A program made the position numbers and the translations under genes. The notes under the pieces were generated by a model that saw only the letters and a list, made by a program, of their open reading frames with translations, did not search any database and had not been told where the DNA came from. A DNA stretch of 64,000 nucleotides, from NCBI GenBank assembly GCA_964502735.1, contig CAZCYD010000009.1, positions 7,514 through 71,513 of the forward strand, written 5' to 3'. The DNA comes from JACKAN01 sp964502735. GTDB taxonomy: Bacteria; Bdellovibrionota; Bdellovibrionia; Bdellovibrionales; UBA1609. Position 1 is the stretch's first letter. Every line of letters begins with the position of its first letter. Shown here in pieces: positions 8,257-17,189 of the stretch.

Positions 8257-10170
8257 ATGACTTGGAATCACGAAAAGAGTGCGAAACTATATGGCATAAA
8301 TAACTGGTCCAGTGGATATTACAGAATAAACTCGTCTGGGCATGTTGAAGTCACCCCCTACGGAAAAGACGGACCTACACTTGATTTATTTGAACTCACA
8401 AATGATCTCTACGATCGAGGAATTACACCTCCAATACTTATTCGCTTGCCGGACATTGTGAAGTCCCGCGTTGAACTTCTTTCCAATTGCTTTCAAAAGG
8501 CTATCAATGACTATAAATACTCTGGTTCTTATCAAGGGGTATTTCCCATCAAAGTTAACCAGCAAAATCATCTTATACAGGAAATTGTAGATTTCGGCAG
8601 GGAGAGGCGTTTGGGCCTCGAGTGCGGTAGTAAACCCGAACTGTTGATCGCTCTAGCCTTAATGGCCACCCAAGAGGCCCTTATCATATGCAATGGCTTT
8701 AAAGACGTCGAGTACATTGAGACGGCTCTTTTGTCTCAGAAGCTAGGAAGAAACACTTATATTGTAATTGACCGATACGAAGAACTTAACATGGTCATTA
8801 AGGCCGCAAAAAAATTGAACATTCGCCCCAAAATTGGTTTCCGCGCAAAATTAAATGCTCAAGGGGCCGGCAAATGGGTAGAGTCCTCTGGAGCCCGCTC
8901 CAAATTCGGCCTAACACCTTCAGAAATTGTACAGGGCATTGAAACTCTTAAAAAAGAAGACATGCTCAACTCTCTTGAGCTTTTACACTTTCACATTGGC
9001 TCGCAAATCACATCTATTCAGGCCATAAAAAGTTCCATGAAAGAAGCAGCTCGTTTTTTTGCCGAGCTGTACGCATTGGGTGCATCGCCTAAATATCTAG
9101 ATGTCGGTGGAGGTCTAGGTGTTGACTATGACGGTTCAGGGGGGAGTTCTGACAACTCAACAAATTACGACGAGCAAGAGTATGCCAATGATGTGATTTC
9201 AATCATTCAATCCATATGTGAAGAGAAAAAAATTCCCTGCCCCAATATCATAACTGAAGCCGGGCGGTCATTAGTCGCCTACAGCTCTATACTTATTTTT
9301 AACGTAGTTGGTGAAAACAGAGTCGCCAAACCCTATATAGATATCACAATTACAGAAAGTGACTCTCGGGTAGTTAAAGAACTTTACGATATTTACAACG
9401 ATCTTAGACCCGACAATTTAAATGAGTACTACAATGACCTTCTAGAAAAGAAGCGTGATACTATGAATATGTTCTCTTACGGCGTCTTATCTCTAGAGCA
9501 AAGGGCTAAAGCCGAAGATCTTCACTGGGCAATTACAACTAAAATGGTAAAGCTCGCAAAAGAAAATACAGACGCAGAAGTTATCTTCTGGGATCTAGAA
9601 AAGGAACTCTCCGATACTTACTATGGCAATTTTTCGATATTTCAGTCTTTACCTGACTGTTGGGCATTAGATCAAATATTTCCTGTTATGCCCATCCATC
9701 GCCTTAACGAAGCTCCAGACCGAAGAGCTATCATTGTGGATATGACCTGTGACTCTGACGGCAAACTTGATAAGTTTATAGATGTTGAGGCCGGAGGCAC
9801 TCAGGCTTACTTAGAAGTGCATGAACTCAAGTCTAATGAACCTTATTATATCGGTGTGTTTTTAACTGGGGCTTATCAAGAAACCTTAGGCGATCTTCAT
9901 AACTTGTTTGGCGATACAAATGCCGTCCATGTCTCCATCTCAAGAGAAGATGGAAAATACACTATCAAGGGGGTTGTAGAGGGAGACTCCGTGGAAGAGG
10001 TCTTAAGTTACCTTGAGTACAACAAACCCGAATTGGTTGAAAAAATTCGACTATCAAGTGAGCAAAGTATCGCTGAGGGCAAAATAACAAAACAAGAAGC
10101 CAAACTTCTTATGAATTATTATCAGCAAGCCCTGTCAGGATATACCTACTTAGAAGATCCAGATGAATAA
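8257..10170 (+). CDS. speA: biosynthetic arginine decarboxylase
   Basis: PLP enzyme converting arginine to agmatine, the first step of the agmatine route to putrescine. It is 637 residues, matching the biosynthetic SpeA family (fold type III) rather than the inducible acid-response enzyme. The PLP lysine is expected at Lys99 in VFPIKVNQQ. The barrel has the motifs GLECGSKPEL, ELLHFHIGSQ, DVGGGLGVDYDGS and TEAGRSLVA. The C-terminal region carries DMTCDSDG and FLTGAYQETLGDLHNLFGD, the second-domain active-site segment. The partner ureohydrolase lies about 11 kb downstream at 20850. It ends eight bases before a convergent gene. Confidence 0.95.
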   Translation: MTWNHEKSAKLYGINNWSSGYYRINSSGHVEVTPYGKDGPTLDLFELTNDLYDRGITPPILIRLPDIVKSRVELLSNCFQKAINDYKYSGSYQGVFPIKVNQQNHLIQEIVDFGRERRLGLECGSKPELLIALALMATQEALIICNGFKDVEYIETALLSQKLGRNTYIVIDRYEELNMVIKAAKKLNIRPKIGFRAKLNAQGAGKWVESSGARSKFGLTPSEIVQGIETLKKEDMLNSLELLHFHIGSQITSIQAIKSSMKEAARFFAELYALGASPKYLDVGGGLGVDYDGSGGSSDNSTNYDEQEYANDVISIIQSICEEKKIPCPNIITEAGRSLVAYSSILIFNVVGENRVAKPYIDITITESDSRVVKELYDIYNDLRPDNLNEYYNDLLEKKRDTMNMFSYGVLSLEQRAKAEDLHWAITTKMVKLAKENTDAEVIFWDLEKELSDTYYGNFSIFQSLPDCWALDQIFPVMPIHRLNEAPDRRAIIVDMTCDSDGKLDKFIDVEAGGTQAYLEVHELKSNEPYYIGVFLTGAYQETLGDLHNLFGDTNAVHVSISREDGKYTIKGVVEGDSVEEVLSYLEYNKPELVEKIRLSSEQSIAEGKITKQEAKLLMNYYQQALSGYTYLEDPDE

Positions 10171-10178
10171 ATTCTAAC

Positions 10179-10523
10179 TCACTTTGTTTGTAAATTTATG
10201 TTTTCAGCACTAAATACGTGACCACCTCTTTTGAATTTCACTCTCACGATATTGCGGCGGTGCAGTTGCTCATAGAAGTTCTGCATTTCCTGAAAACTTG
10301 TGATTGAAACACCATCATATTCAACTATTTGATCCTCTGGCTGTATTCCCATTTTGTACAACAAACTTTCAGGATGCAGAAAAGGACAGGTAAAGCCAAC
10401 TATTCTTCGATTTTCAAGACTAGGTTCACATGTGATTTCTGAGTTTTTCTCCTGTGCAAATGACACTGCCGATCCCATTAATACAAGCTTCATTAAAATA
10501 GAAATAAATAAAATTAATCTCAT
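10179..10523 (-). CDS. small exported PDZ-like protein
   Basis: A 114-residue protein with a signal peptide (MRLILFISILMKLVLMGSAVSFA) and a single domain resembling a PDZ or type II secretion C-like fold: LLYKMGIQPEDQIVEYDGVSITSFQEM, the usual 'G-hydrophobic-x-x-GD-x-I' pattern, followed by strands ending VRVKFKRGG. ATG 10523 follows AGGGAG at five bases; two upstream GTG/GTT codons are not needed. Two cysteines (CEPSL and FTCPF) may form a disulfide. It is convergent with speA and divergent from the antiporter. Function is unknown; a periplasmic protein-binding role is only inferred. Confidence 0.62.
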   Translation of the reverse strand: MRLILFISILMKLVLMGSAVSFAQEKNSEITCEPSLENRRIVGFTCPFLHPESLLYKMGIQPEDQIVEYDGVSITSFQEMQNFYEQLHRRNIVRVKFKRGGHVFSAENINLQTK

Positions 10524-10582
10524 AACCACTCCCTGAAAACTTTCTTGTAGTTAAGTGTAATCACCTCTATTATCAGTAGTCT

Positions 10583-11839
10583 ATGGCAACAGTTATTATT
10601 GGTATAGCAGTTTTATTTTTTTTAGAACACGGGCTCAGTTGGTTTTTTGAAAAGACAAAAATACCTGATTTATTAATCATTGTGGCTATCGGATACGCCC
10701 TAGGCCCCCTGTCTGGCATTATCGACCCTTCAGACCTAGGAAAGGTCGGTGGTGTCGTTGCAACGACCGCGCTTATTGTCATTCTCTATGAAGGCGGGCT
10801 TCACCTCAGCACTCGCGATCTGCTCGTATCTAGTCTGCCCGCACTTAGCATTACAACTGTGGGGTTTTTTCTAGTTACAGGTGCCATTACGCTGATTTGT
10901 TACACCTTTGCTATGCAGAGCTGGTCGACTTCACTTCTCGTAGCCATGGGCTTGGGCAGCACATCTTCCGCCATTGTCATTCCAATGGTCAAACAACTAT
11001 CAATTACTGATAAGACCAAAACTATTCTAGGCCTCGAGTCGGCGTTTACTGATGTGATTGCAATCGTGATTTTTCTTCTTTTGGTGGACTCCTTTGCGGC
11101 TGGCACATTCCGTCCAATGGAATTGATCGTCGGCCTTGGTCCTAAAACCGTGTTAGCTGGGTTGATGGGAATTTTTAGTGGTTTTATTTGGGCCTATATC
11201 AAAAAAAATTACTCTAGAATGGTAAACATGGCCTTTGCGGGTGAAGCCTGGGCTCTTTTAACCTACGGAATTATTGAAGCCACCCACCACAATGGAGCCA
11301 TTGGTGTTCTTACCCTCGGTTTTATGCTGGCAAATTTAAACCTTTTTCCTGATTGGCTAAAAAACAAAGTAAGCACCATTCCGGTCACCCCTGGTGATAT
11401 GTCTTTACTGTCAGAGATAACCTTCTTACTCAGAGGACTCTTTTTTCTCTATTTAGGCCTACTTATTAAATTTTCTGACTGGACAGTTGTCATTCTGGCT
11501 CTGTTTATTTCCATTATTATTTTTATGACTCGATATTTCGCGGTAAAGTTATTATTTAATCCGGAAAAATACTCTCAACTTGATGCCATGGTAACAACAG
11601 CTATGGGGCCCAGAGGACTGGCCTGCGCCGTACTCGCCACAATACCCCTTCAACGGGGACTCAATGATGCTCAATGGATTCAAGACGTCATTTTTGCCGT
11701 TATTCCTATTACAATTTTACTAACAGCAATTTTTGTGGCTTTAAGTGAAAACAAAAAATTTCGCTCATATTTTAAAAAATTATTTCAAAATTACCCCGAT
11801 GCTGCGCCGCAACCCACTGTACCTATTGAGGAAAAATAG
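10583..11839 (+). CDS. cation:proton antiporter (monovalent cation/H+ exchanger family)
   Basis: Inner-membrane antiporter of the CPA superfamily, 418 residues with about 12 hydrophobic segments. The N-terminal helices carry IPDLLIIVAIGYALGPLSG and VILYEGGLHLS, typical of the Na+/H+ exchanger domain. The central part has GLGSTSSAIVIPM followed by LGLESAFTDVIAIVIF, which holds the conserved acidic ion-binding residues, and later AMGPRGLACAVLATIP. There is no TrkA-N or CBS domain, so it resembles short NhaP/YbaL-core transporters. It likely heads an operon with the two barrel proteins: its stop touches the start of the next gene. Ion specificity is not resolved. Confidence 0.85.
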   Translation: MATVIIGIAVLFFLEHGLSWFFEKTKIPDLLIIVAIGYALGPLSGIIDPSDLGKVGGVVATTALIVILYEGGLHLSTRDLLVSSLPALSITTVGFFLVTGAITLICYTFAMQSWSTSLLVAMGLGSTSSAIVIPMVKQLSITDKTKTILGLESAFTDVIAIVIFLLLVDSFAAGTFRPMELIVGLGPKTVLAGLMGIFSGFIWAYIKKNYSRMVNMAFAGEAWALLTYGIIEATHHNGAIGVLTLGFMLANLNLFPDWLKNKVSTIPVTPGDMSLLSEITFLLRGLFFLYLGLLIKFSDWTVVILALFISIIIFMTRYFAVKLLFNPEKYSQLDAMVTTAMGPRGLACAVLATIPLQRGLNDAQWIQDVIFAVIPITILLTAIFVALSENKKFRSYFKKLFQNYPDAAPQPTVPIEEK

Positions 11840-12433
11840 TTGATAATTAAACTCATGTTACGATGCCTTTTATTCTTTATATTGTTTTTTGCATCATCGC
11901 TATCCTTAGGCTCATTATATTTTGAACCCATCGTTGGCTACGGGAAAGGCTCGGCAAACACCACTGTACTCTCCGGTGGGACAACCGCGAGCAGTAATGA
12001 AGTCTATGTATCTCCTTCTCTCGGCTTTAAATTTGGTTATTTCGCGGAGTATGTGTATTTAGCCCTTGATGCAAGATACTCCATGGTAAACTTTATGGGA
12101 GGAAGTTCAAATTCTTCCCCCGCACTAACAAATATGGGTCTTTCACTGGGGTGGGACTGGAATCTTCCCATAAGAACTTTTTTTGGTTTTGATTTTAGAG
12201 CTGATTCAAACATTTACAAAGCACGAACCACTGGGGTAGGCCAAAGGATTGGAATTGGATACTACCTTAACCTCAAGACCCTTGTGAGTCTAGAGTTTGT
12301 TAATTTTAAAACCTCAGGGACTGCTGGAACTGCAGATATAGAAGTCGGTGGTAGCTACACTCTACTCACCTTTAGCTTTCCCATCGAGTTTACCTACCCA
12401 GAAACCAGCTGGAAGGATAAGGTGAGACAGTGA
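11840..12433 (+). CDS. outer-membrane beta-barrel type protein
   Basis: A 197-residue exported protein, with signal peptide LMLRCLLFFILFFASSLSLGS. It is followed by alternating aromatic and hydrophobic strands (LYFEPIVGYGKG, FKFGYFAEYVYLALDARYS, QRIGIGYYLNLKTLVSLEFVNF, YTLLTFSFPIEFTYP) like a small eight-stranded OmpA/OmpW-like barrel. I prefer the TTG start at 11840: GAGGA at 11828-11832 is seven bases upstream. ATG 11855 lacks a ribosome binding site. The gene is immediately after the antiporter and overlaps the next gene by four bases. No enzymatic motif is visible; function unknown. Confidence 0.6.
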   Translation: MIIKLMLRCLLFFILFFASSLSLGSLYFEPIVGYGKGSANTTVLSGGTTASSNEVYVSPSLGFKFGYFAEYVYLALDARYSMVNFMGGSSNSSPALTNMGLSLGWDWNLPIRTFFGFDFRADSNIYKARTTGVGQRIGIGYYLNLKTLVSLEFVNFKTSGTAGTADIEVGGSYTLLTFSFPIEFTYPETSWKDKVRQ

Positions 12434-13260
12434 AGATTCTGTTTTATTTTCTTTTTATCCTGAATATCTCTATTTGTGGGGCGAGCTCAACGTCTTATGC
12501 ACAAACAGACTCTAACGATGATTTCTTAACAGACATGGCCGACAATGACCTTTCTGATGAAGAAGAAATAGACTTCGAAACTGACGAATTTATGGAACAG
12601 TCCAATAGTTCCTCAGCCTTCACAATGAAAGTTGAAAATACAAATGATCTGTCTGATTTAAGCGGCGAAGAAAATGAAACAAAAGAGGAATTACAGCTTG
12701 GCACAGCAGAGTCTTACCAAACCTTCGGTTCAAAAACTTACAATTGGAGTTTGTATGTTCACTACGGTTTTCAATTTGCCAATGTGAGCGAAAACTTCAG
12801 CTTTGCAGACCCTCTCCCTAATGAATACACTGATATCGGTTTAGATATATATAGACATATCGCCAATAAACCCTATTTTTGGGGTGCTCGCTTTCAAATG
12901 ATGAGCGAGTCTGTGGAAAACTCTACGGTTATTGCAGATTACAAAATGAACCTTTTGACGGCTCTGGTTGGATATAAATTCATAGACGACGTAGTTTCAA
13001 TTTCTGGAACTCTCGGCCTTGTTCTCCCTCTATCAGCCAGTTCAACTTTATCTTCAGTCTCGGGCTCGGCCACCACAGATAAGGACTTAAAAATTGGACT
13101 CTCTTATACAGTTGGCTTAATTTCAGTTGTAAAACTCAAACGCTTTCACCTTGGTTTTGATGGTGGAATAATCACTCTTCGCGACCAAAAACTTGATGGT
13201 GCTGATTTTGACCAAAACTCTGGTGCATACTTCCGTTTTCTTGTTGGCCTGGCCTTCTAA
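12430..13260 (+). CDS. exported protein with acidic linker and barrel-like domain
   Basis: A 276-residue protein starting at GTG with a GTGA overlap onto the previous stop, so translation is probably coupled. It has a signal peptide (MKILFYFLFILNISICGASSTSYA). A strongly acidic low-complexity linker spans roughly residues 27-100 (runs such as DEEEIDFETDEF). The rest has barrel-like strands (YNWSLYVHYGFQFANVSENFSF, ISGTLGLVLPL, GAYFRFLVGLAF ending in Phe, as outer-membrane proteins often do). Together with its neighbour it may form an outer-membrane pair. No known family is recognised. Confidence 0.55.
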   Translation: MKILFYFLFILNISICGASSTSYAQTDSNDDFLTDMADNDLSDEEEIDFETDEFMEQSNSSSAFTMKVENTNDLSDLSGEENETKEELQLGTAESYQTFGSKTYNWSLYVHYGFQFANVSENFSFADPLPNEYTDIGLDIYRHIANKPYFWGARFQMMSESVENSTVIADYKMNLLTALVGYKFIDDVVSISGTLGLVLPLSASSTLSSVSGSATTDKDLKIGLSYTVGLISVVKLKRFHLGFDGGIITLRDQKLDGADFDQNSGAYFRFLVGLAF

Positions 13261-13280
13261 ACCACATAGCTTGTGAATGA

Positions 13281-14012
13281 CTAAAAAGAATATGGATCTT
13301 TTAATTCTTTTTCTGCAACCTTTTCAGTAATGGATTCAGACTGAACTTCGCCCAAATACTTATCGATTAGGGCATGGGCCGCATAAATTATTGGAGTTAA
13401 TCCAACAGCAATTAAAAATTTATAACTGTAATTGGTGATTGAAAGATTTAAATACTCACTAGTAGAAATCTTTCCCGAGAGCCAAAAGCCAATTCCCAAA
13501 ACAATAAATGTATCCACCAACTGAGAAACTGCGGTGGACCCTGTGGCTCGCAACCAAAGCATTCTCCCACCTGTTTTCCCCCTAAGAAACCAAAAAACCA
13601 TTACATCTATTAATTGTGAAACTAAAAATGCCGTGATGCTACCAACAATTATCCAAAGAGACTGTCCAAAAACAATATTAAAGGCCTCATCTTGAACTGG
13701 CGAAAAACTGACTGCTGGAATTTTTATTCCCAAAAATAGTATAATGAAAGTAAAAATAATTAAACCTACGGTGATAAAAGTAAGACGCCTTACACCCATC
13801 TTGCCAAAATATTCATTAACAAGATCTGTGGTGATAAATACAATGGGCCAGGGTAAAACTCCTAAACTTGCCACGGGATAACCGTCCATAAAAGGTAGCG
13901 AAATAGGAATTTCTATTAACTTTCCACCAATCAATTCCGCAACAATAGCATTGGTTATAAAGAACCCAGCTAAAATAAGAAAAATTGTATCCTGCTTTGA
14001 GCGAAAAATCAT
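13281..14012 (-). CDS. queuosine precursor transporter, YhhQ/VUT family
   Basis: Inner-membrane importer of queuosine precursors (preQ0/preQ1) for tRNA modification in the YhhQ family. It has 243 residues and about six membrane segments. Family landmarks are the N-terminal TNAIVAELIGGKLIEI, FITTDLVNEYFGK after the second segment, and RATGSTAVSQLVDTFIVLGIGFW in the fourth or fifth. It is convergent with the barrel gene. The 60-80 bases upstream of the start can fold into a nested stem and may be a regulatory leader (see separate entry). Substrate inferred from family only. Confidence 0.85.
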   Translation of the reverse strand: MIFRSKQDTIFLILAGFFITNAIVAELIGGKLIEIPISLPFMDGYPVASLGVLPWPIVFITTDLVNEYFGKMGVRRLTFITVGLIIFTFIILFLGIKIPAVSFSPVQDEAFNIVFGQSLWIIVGSITAFLVSQLIDVMVFWFLRGKTGGRMLWLRATGSTAVSQLVDTFIVLGIGFWLSGKISTSEYLNLSITNYSYKFLIAVGLTPIIYAAHALIDKYLGEVQSESITEKVAEKELKDPYSF

Positions 14013-14030
14013 TTTGTACTCTTAACAAAG

Positions 14031-14091
14031 CCACTGATTTATGGGAACTCAGAATTGCTTCACCGACGAGCTGTGTCTCACTCCCTAGTGG
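14031..14091 (-). promoter_or_regulatory. possible structured leader of the YhhQ transporter
   Basis: On the minus strand, just before the transporter start, CCACT (14087-14091) can pair with AGTGG (14031-14035). Inside it, GGGA (14082-14085) can pair with TCCC (14043-14046), giving a nested closing stem around a 35-base interior. It does not match a preQ1 riboswitch consensus I know, so this is only a structural candidate. Confidence 0.22.
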
Positions 14092-14186
14092 ACTCCTCCC
14101 ATAGCTTCCATTTTGACTACCCAAATCCGCGAATAAAATGCATCAAAACTTCCTCAAACCCTTTTCTCCGTATAGCCCAACTCTTC

Positions 14187-15395
14187 TCACCATGAGAGGG
14201 ACTCTTTTTTTAATTGATCTAGATATCTTGGTCTCTTAGGGGGATATACAAAGTTAGCATTAAACTCTAAACCTGTTACAAGAATAGGAACTCCTGTTTG
14301 AGGATGAGAGAATAGAACTTCTCGCATTCTTGTCAATGGCCTTGACCAACGTGGATTTGACTTTGCCTTCTTATACTCCTCTTGTAAAACTCGCCTTACC
14401 TCTTCATTGACGGCTATATCTGCAGAATTTAGTGTTTCCATTATACAACTTGTAACCACAGACTCAGAGTTCGTAAATTGCGTGCCATTAGCACAACTCT
14501 TCATTGCTGTAAACTGATGGGTTGAAAGTATAGTTTTATCAGAGAAAACAACAAGGTCTTCATGGGTAAAATCATTTAGCGCTTCTTCCATTTGATTAAT
14601 ATGTTCAATAAAATGAATTTCGTAAGGAGAGTCGTCTCGACTCCATTCAATAGGTGTAAGCCCTAACTCTGCAGTTAAGTTCATAAGAGAAGTATTATAA
14701 AACATATAGGCTATGTAGAGTGCATACAAAACAGAATGCCCCGACAGAACTTCAAAATCAGGAAGCCATGCTGGAAATGAGAAAGAAGCCCCCATCAAAG
14801 CTGCCTTAAGCTGATTGGTCCCTCTCCATTCATGAAGAGACTCCCTTACCTTTGATCTCACTTCAGTCTGCAAACTTGTAAGTATATGCCGACGCAATTC
14901 CAATTTTTCTTGAATAGCTAATTTTCCCTCTGTGGCTGTGACCCAAATGATTCTATCAGGCTCAACTCCTCTTTCAGACAGGTCTGACACAACATAAAGA
15001 GCTTGATCCAAATTCTCTTGGTTCAATCGAGAGCTGTACTGAAGCCGTCCTTTAAGGGCATCGTGCTTTGCTGTAATATTATTATTTATGGTTTGAGGGC
15101 TGCTTTGTCTTATCTCGGGGTGGGCGGCTTCGTATTGTCGGTAAATACGACCAGTCAAATCTATCAGAAGCTTCTCAACTTCAATTTTTTCCTTATCTTT
15201 AACTGTGAATTCATTCAATAAAGCCGCACAAATACTAGGCCGATAAAGAACTTTGGGGTTATTTCTAAAAGTGGCGCTTTGACCACTTTGTGTAAAAATC
15301 AAGACAAGTAAAAACAAGAGAATATAGAACCTCCTACAAGTAAGAGACAATCTACTTAGAACTTGGCAGAGATTTAAAAATGGAGAGGGACACAT
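14187..15395 (-). CDS. exported or membrane-anchored protein of unknown function
   Basis: A 402-residue protein not recognised as any family. There is a long N-terminal signal or anchor (FYILLFLLVLIFTQSGQSA, about residues 23-41). The mature part is helical and hydrophilic, with NEFTVKDKEKIEVEKLL early, a mid-protein hydrophobic stretch HSVLYALYIAYMFYNTSLMNL, and two cysteines near CANGTQ and VVTSCIME. It is monocistronic between the YhhQ gene and the phosphatase operon. ATG 15393-15395 has AAGGGTG seven bases upstream. It may be lineage-specific. Confidence 0.6.
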   Translation of the reverse strand: MCPSPFLNLCQVLSRLSLTCRRFYILLFLLVLIFTQSGQSATFRNNPKVLYRPSICAALLNEFTVKDKEKIEVEKLLIDLTGRIYRQYEAAHPEIRQSSPQTINNNITAKHDALKGRLQYSSRLNQENLDQALYVVSDLSERGVEPDRIIWVTATEGKLAIQEKLELRRHILTSLQTEVRSKVRESLHEWRGTNQLKAALMGASFSFPAWLPDFEVLSGHSVLYALYIAYMFYNTSLMNLTAELGLTPIEWSRDDSPYEIHFIEHINQMEEALNDFTHEDLVVFSDKTILSTHQFTAMKSCANGTQFTNSESVVTSCIMETLNSADIAVNEEVRRVLQEEYKKAKSNPRWSRPLTRMREVLFSHPQTGVPILVTGLEFNANFVYPPKRPRYLDQLKKESLSW

Positions 15396-15524
15396 ATTCG
15401 CACCCTTATAACAAAAATCTCAGGTTTTCGACAGTGGCTGCGAAAATTCTATATAAATGTCAAAACAATAGTCGTTAGAACCTCTAGCGCTCCTTACACT
15501 TCTATAAAATCTGTTCAGCCTAAT

Positions 15525-15556
15525 ACTTTTCAACCTCACGACTTTTCAACCACATA
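15525..15556. repeat. two-copy 16-bp direct repeat
   Basis: ACTTTTCAACC occurs at 15525-15535 and again at 15541-15551, spaced exactly 16 bases, in the intergenic stretch between the unknown exported gene and the phosphatase. It resembles other short tandem units in this window but has only two copies. Confidence 0.45.
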
Positions 15557-15577
15557 AGCGAGGTAGACAGATTTGGG

Positions 15578-16195
15578 TTATAAGCGCCCTACAAAACTCC
15601 AAACCCCCGCCTCTACACGAACATGGTAAAGACAGCCGTTAGGGATGGGCGTCGGCCCAGTGGGACTATTTTGGCAATAGTGAACTATTCTAGAAATAAC
15701 CCCTCCATGAGTAGAAACGGCTATATGTTTGAAGGCGTTTTGTGCAATAAAATCATTTAAAAAATCGAGAACACGTTGGCGAGTTTCCCTTTTTGTTTCG
15801 CCCTCTGGAAACTTAAAATCTAAAAACTCTTCCTGCGGTGAAACCCAAGCGTCCCACATCTCCTCGCCAAACTTTTCATCAAACAGACTTCGCGGAACTC
15901 CCTCGGCCACGCCCAAATCGGCTTCTCTTAATGCCGGCGTATAAAGGCAGGGTAAATCCTTTCTGTGTTGAAAAGCTATATCTGTCGTTTCCCTTGCCCT
16001 AGATAAATCTGATGACAGCACGACTTCTATGGGCAGATTATCAAAGGCGTCTGCTAAGTTTCGAGCTTGCAATCGCCCAGTCTCATTGAGAGGAATATCA
16101 TGGCTCCCCTGAAAGATTTTAAGACGATTCCATTCCGTTTCTCCGTGCCTAAAAAAATAAAGATGGACACGACTATTTTCGGGGGTCGAAGGCAT
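15578..16195 (-). CDS. histidine phosphatase family protein (phosphoglycerate mutase-like)
   Basis: A cytoplasmic phosphatase of the branch-1 histidine acid phosphatase superfamily, about 205 residues. The catalytic motif is FFRHGETEWN near the N-terminus, followed by FQGSHDIPLNETGRLQA, the SSDLSRARETTDIAF block, READLG..EG, and the second catalytic His in AVSTHGGVISR. It is shaped like GpmB/CobC/PhoE, so metabolic substrate cannot be fixed. ATG 16195 is chosen because AAGGAG lies six bases upstream; an in-frame TTG 18 bases earlier is unlikely. It overlaps the upstream permease gene by 23 bases and so is the last gene of the ABC operon. Confidence 0.85.
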   Translation of the reverse strand: MPSTPENSRVHLYFFRHGETEWNRLKIFQGSHDIPLNETGRLQARNLADAFDNLPIEVVLSSDLSRARETTDIAFQHRKDLPCLYTPALREADLGVAEGVPRSLFDEKFGEEMWDAWVSPQEEFLDFKFPEGETKRETRQRVLDFLNDFIAQNAFKHIAVSTHGGVISRIVHYCQNSPTGPTPIPNGCLYHVRVEAGVWSFVGRL

Positions 16196-17189
16196 CACGA
16201 ACTCCTTCACCAATCAAATTCAGTACCACTAAGGTCAAAAATAGCACCATTGAGGAGAAAAATGCCAACCACCAAGCGTATTGAAAGTTCTTATAGGCTT
16301 GCTGTAGCAGTTCTCCCCAGCTTGGAGTTGGGGGCTGGAGCCCAAAACCTAAATAATCCAAAATAGCCAAATATGAAATCAAACTGGCAATTGTGAATGG
16401 GGAAAAAGTTAAAACAGGGCCAAGTGAGTTCGGCAATATATGACGAAAAATAACCCGAAATCGACTGGCCCCCATTGCCTCAGCAGCCTCGACAAATTCG
16501 CGCTTCCTCAATCTTAAAAATTCACCCCTTGTATACTGTGAGATCATCATCCAACCAAAAATGGAAGTAAAAATAACCAAAACCGAAATTCCAGCTGTAA
16601 AAATAGAAACCAAAGTAATTAGCAATAACAGAACGGGCATAGACTCAAAAACCTCAACCACTCTTTGACCAACAAGATCAACCCGACCGCCACTGTATCC
16701 CATCAAGGCCCCAGCAAATATTCCTAATAAATAAGACAGTATCCAAACTGAGAAGGCAAAACCCATAGAATATCGAAATCCATAAATCAAACGCGAAGCA
16801 ACATCTCGACCCCTGTCGTCAGTTCCAAACCAATTTACAGAACTTGGAGGAGAGGGGAATTCATCGACGTCATTATTTGTTTCGTAGGGATTCCATCTTA
16901 TCAATGGCCATATCGCCCAATCCCCACTCCCCAACTCAATTTTTCTGTAGTCTGTTACCATAGACTCAGTTTGGCCAAATTTTGTTGGGTGGTAGAACTT
17001 ATAAATCGGCATGTGGAGTTCACCCTGATAACTCATCAGAATAGGGCGACTGTTGGCCCAAAATTCGGCAGTTATGCTTATAAATACAATAATACCCAAT
17101 CCCCACAACGAGACCATTGCTCGCTTGATTTTTTTGAATCGACGCCAACGCTTTAAGGTTAAGTCATTTTTAATAAATCTTTCTATCAT
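16173..17189 (-). CDS. oligopeptide-type ABC importer permease (YejE/OppC-like)
   Basis: Inner-membrane permease subunit of a peptide/nickel-family ABC importer, 338 residues. It has the long periplasmic insert after the first membrane segment that is typical of YejE (WPLIRWNPYETNND, then HWFGTDDRGRDVASRL-like FGTDDRGRDVASRLIYGFR), and the EAA loop EFVEAAEAMGASRFRVIFRHILPN that docks on the ATPase. The start overlaps the stop of the upstream permease by four bases. Its operon partners are the binding protein and the YejB-like permease; no ATPase gene is present in the operon, so an ATPase must come from elsewhere. Confidence 0.92.
   Translation of the reverse strand: MIERFIKNDLTLKRWRRFKKIKRAMVSLWGLGIIVFISITAEFWANSRPILMSYQGELHMPIYKFYHPTKFGQTESMVTDYRKIELGSGDWAIWPLIRWNPYETNNDVDEFPSPPSSVNWFGTDDRGRDVASRLIYGFRYSMGFAFSVWILSYLLGIFAGALMGYSGGRVDLVGQRVVEVFESMPVLLLLITLVSIFTAGISVLVIFTSIFGWMMISQYTRGEFLRLRKREFVEAAEAMGASRFRVIFRHILPNSLGPVLTFSPFTIASLISYLAILDYLGFGLQPPTPSWGELLQQAYKNFQYAWWLAFFSSMVLFLTLVVLNLIGEGVRDAFDPRK

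Noticed and set aside
13816..14124. Alternate 102-codon minus frame over the YhhQ start
   Set aside because: Overlaps a well supported gene in another frame and has no recognisable domain.
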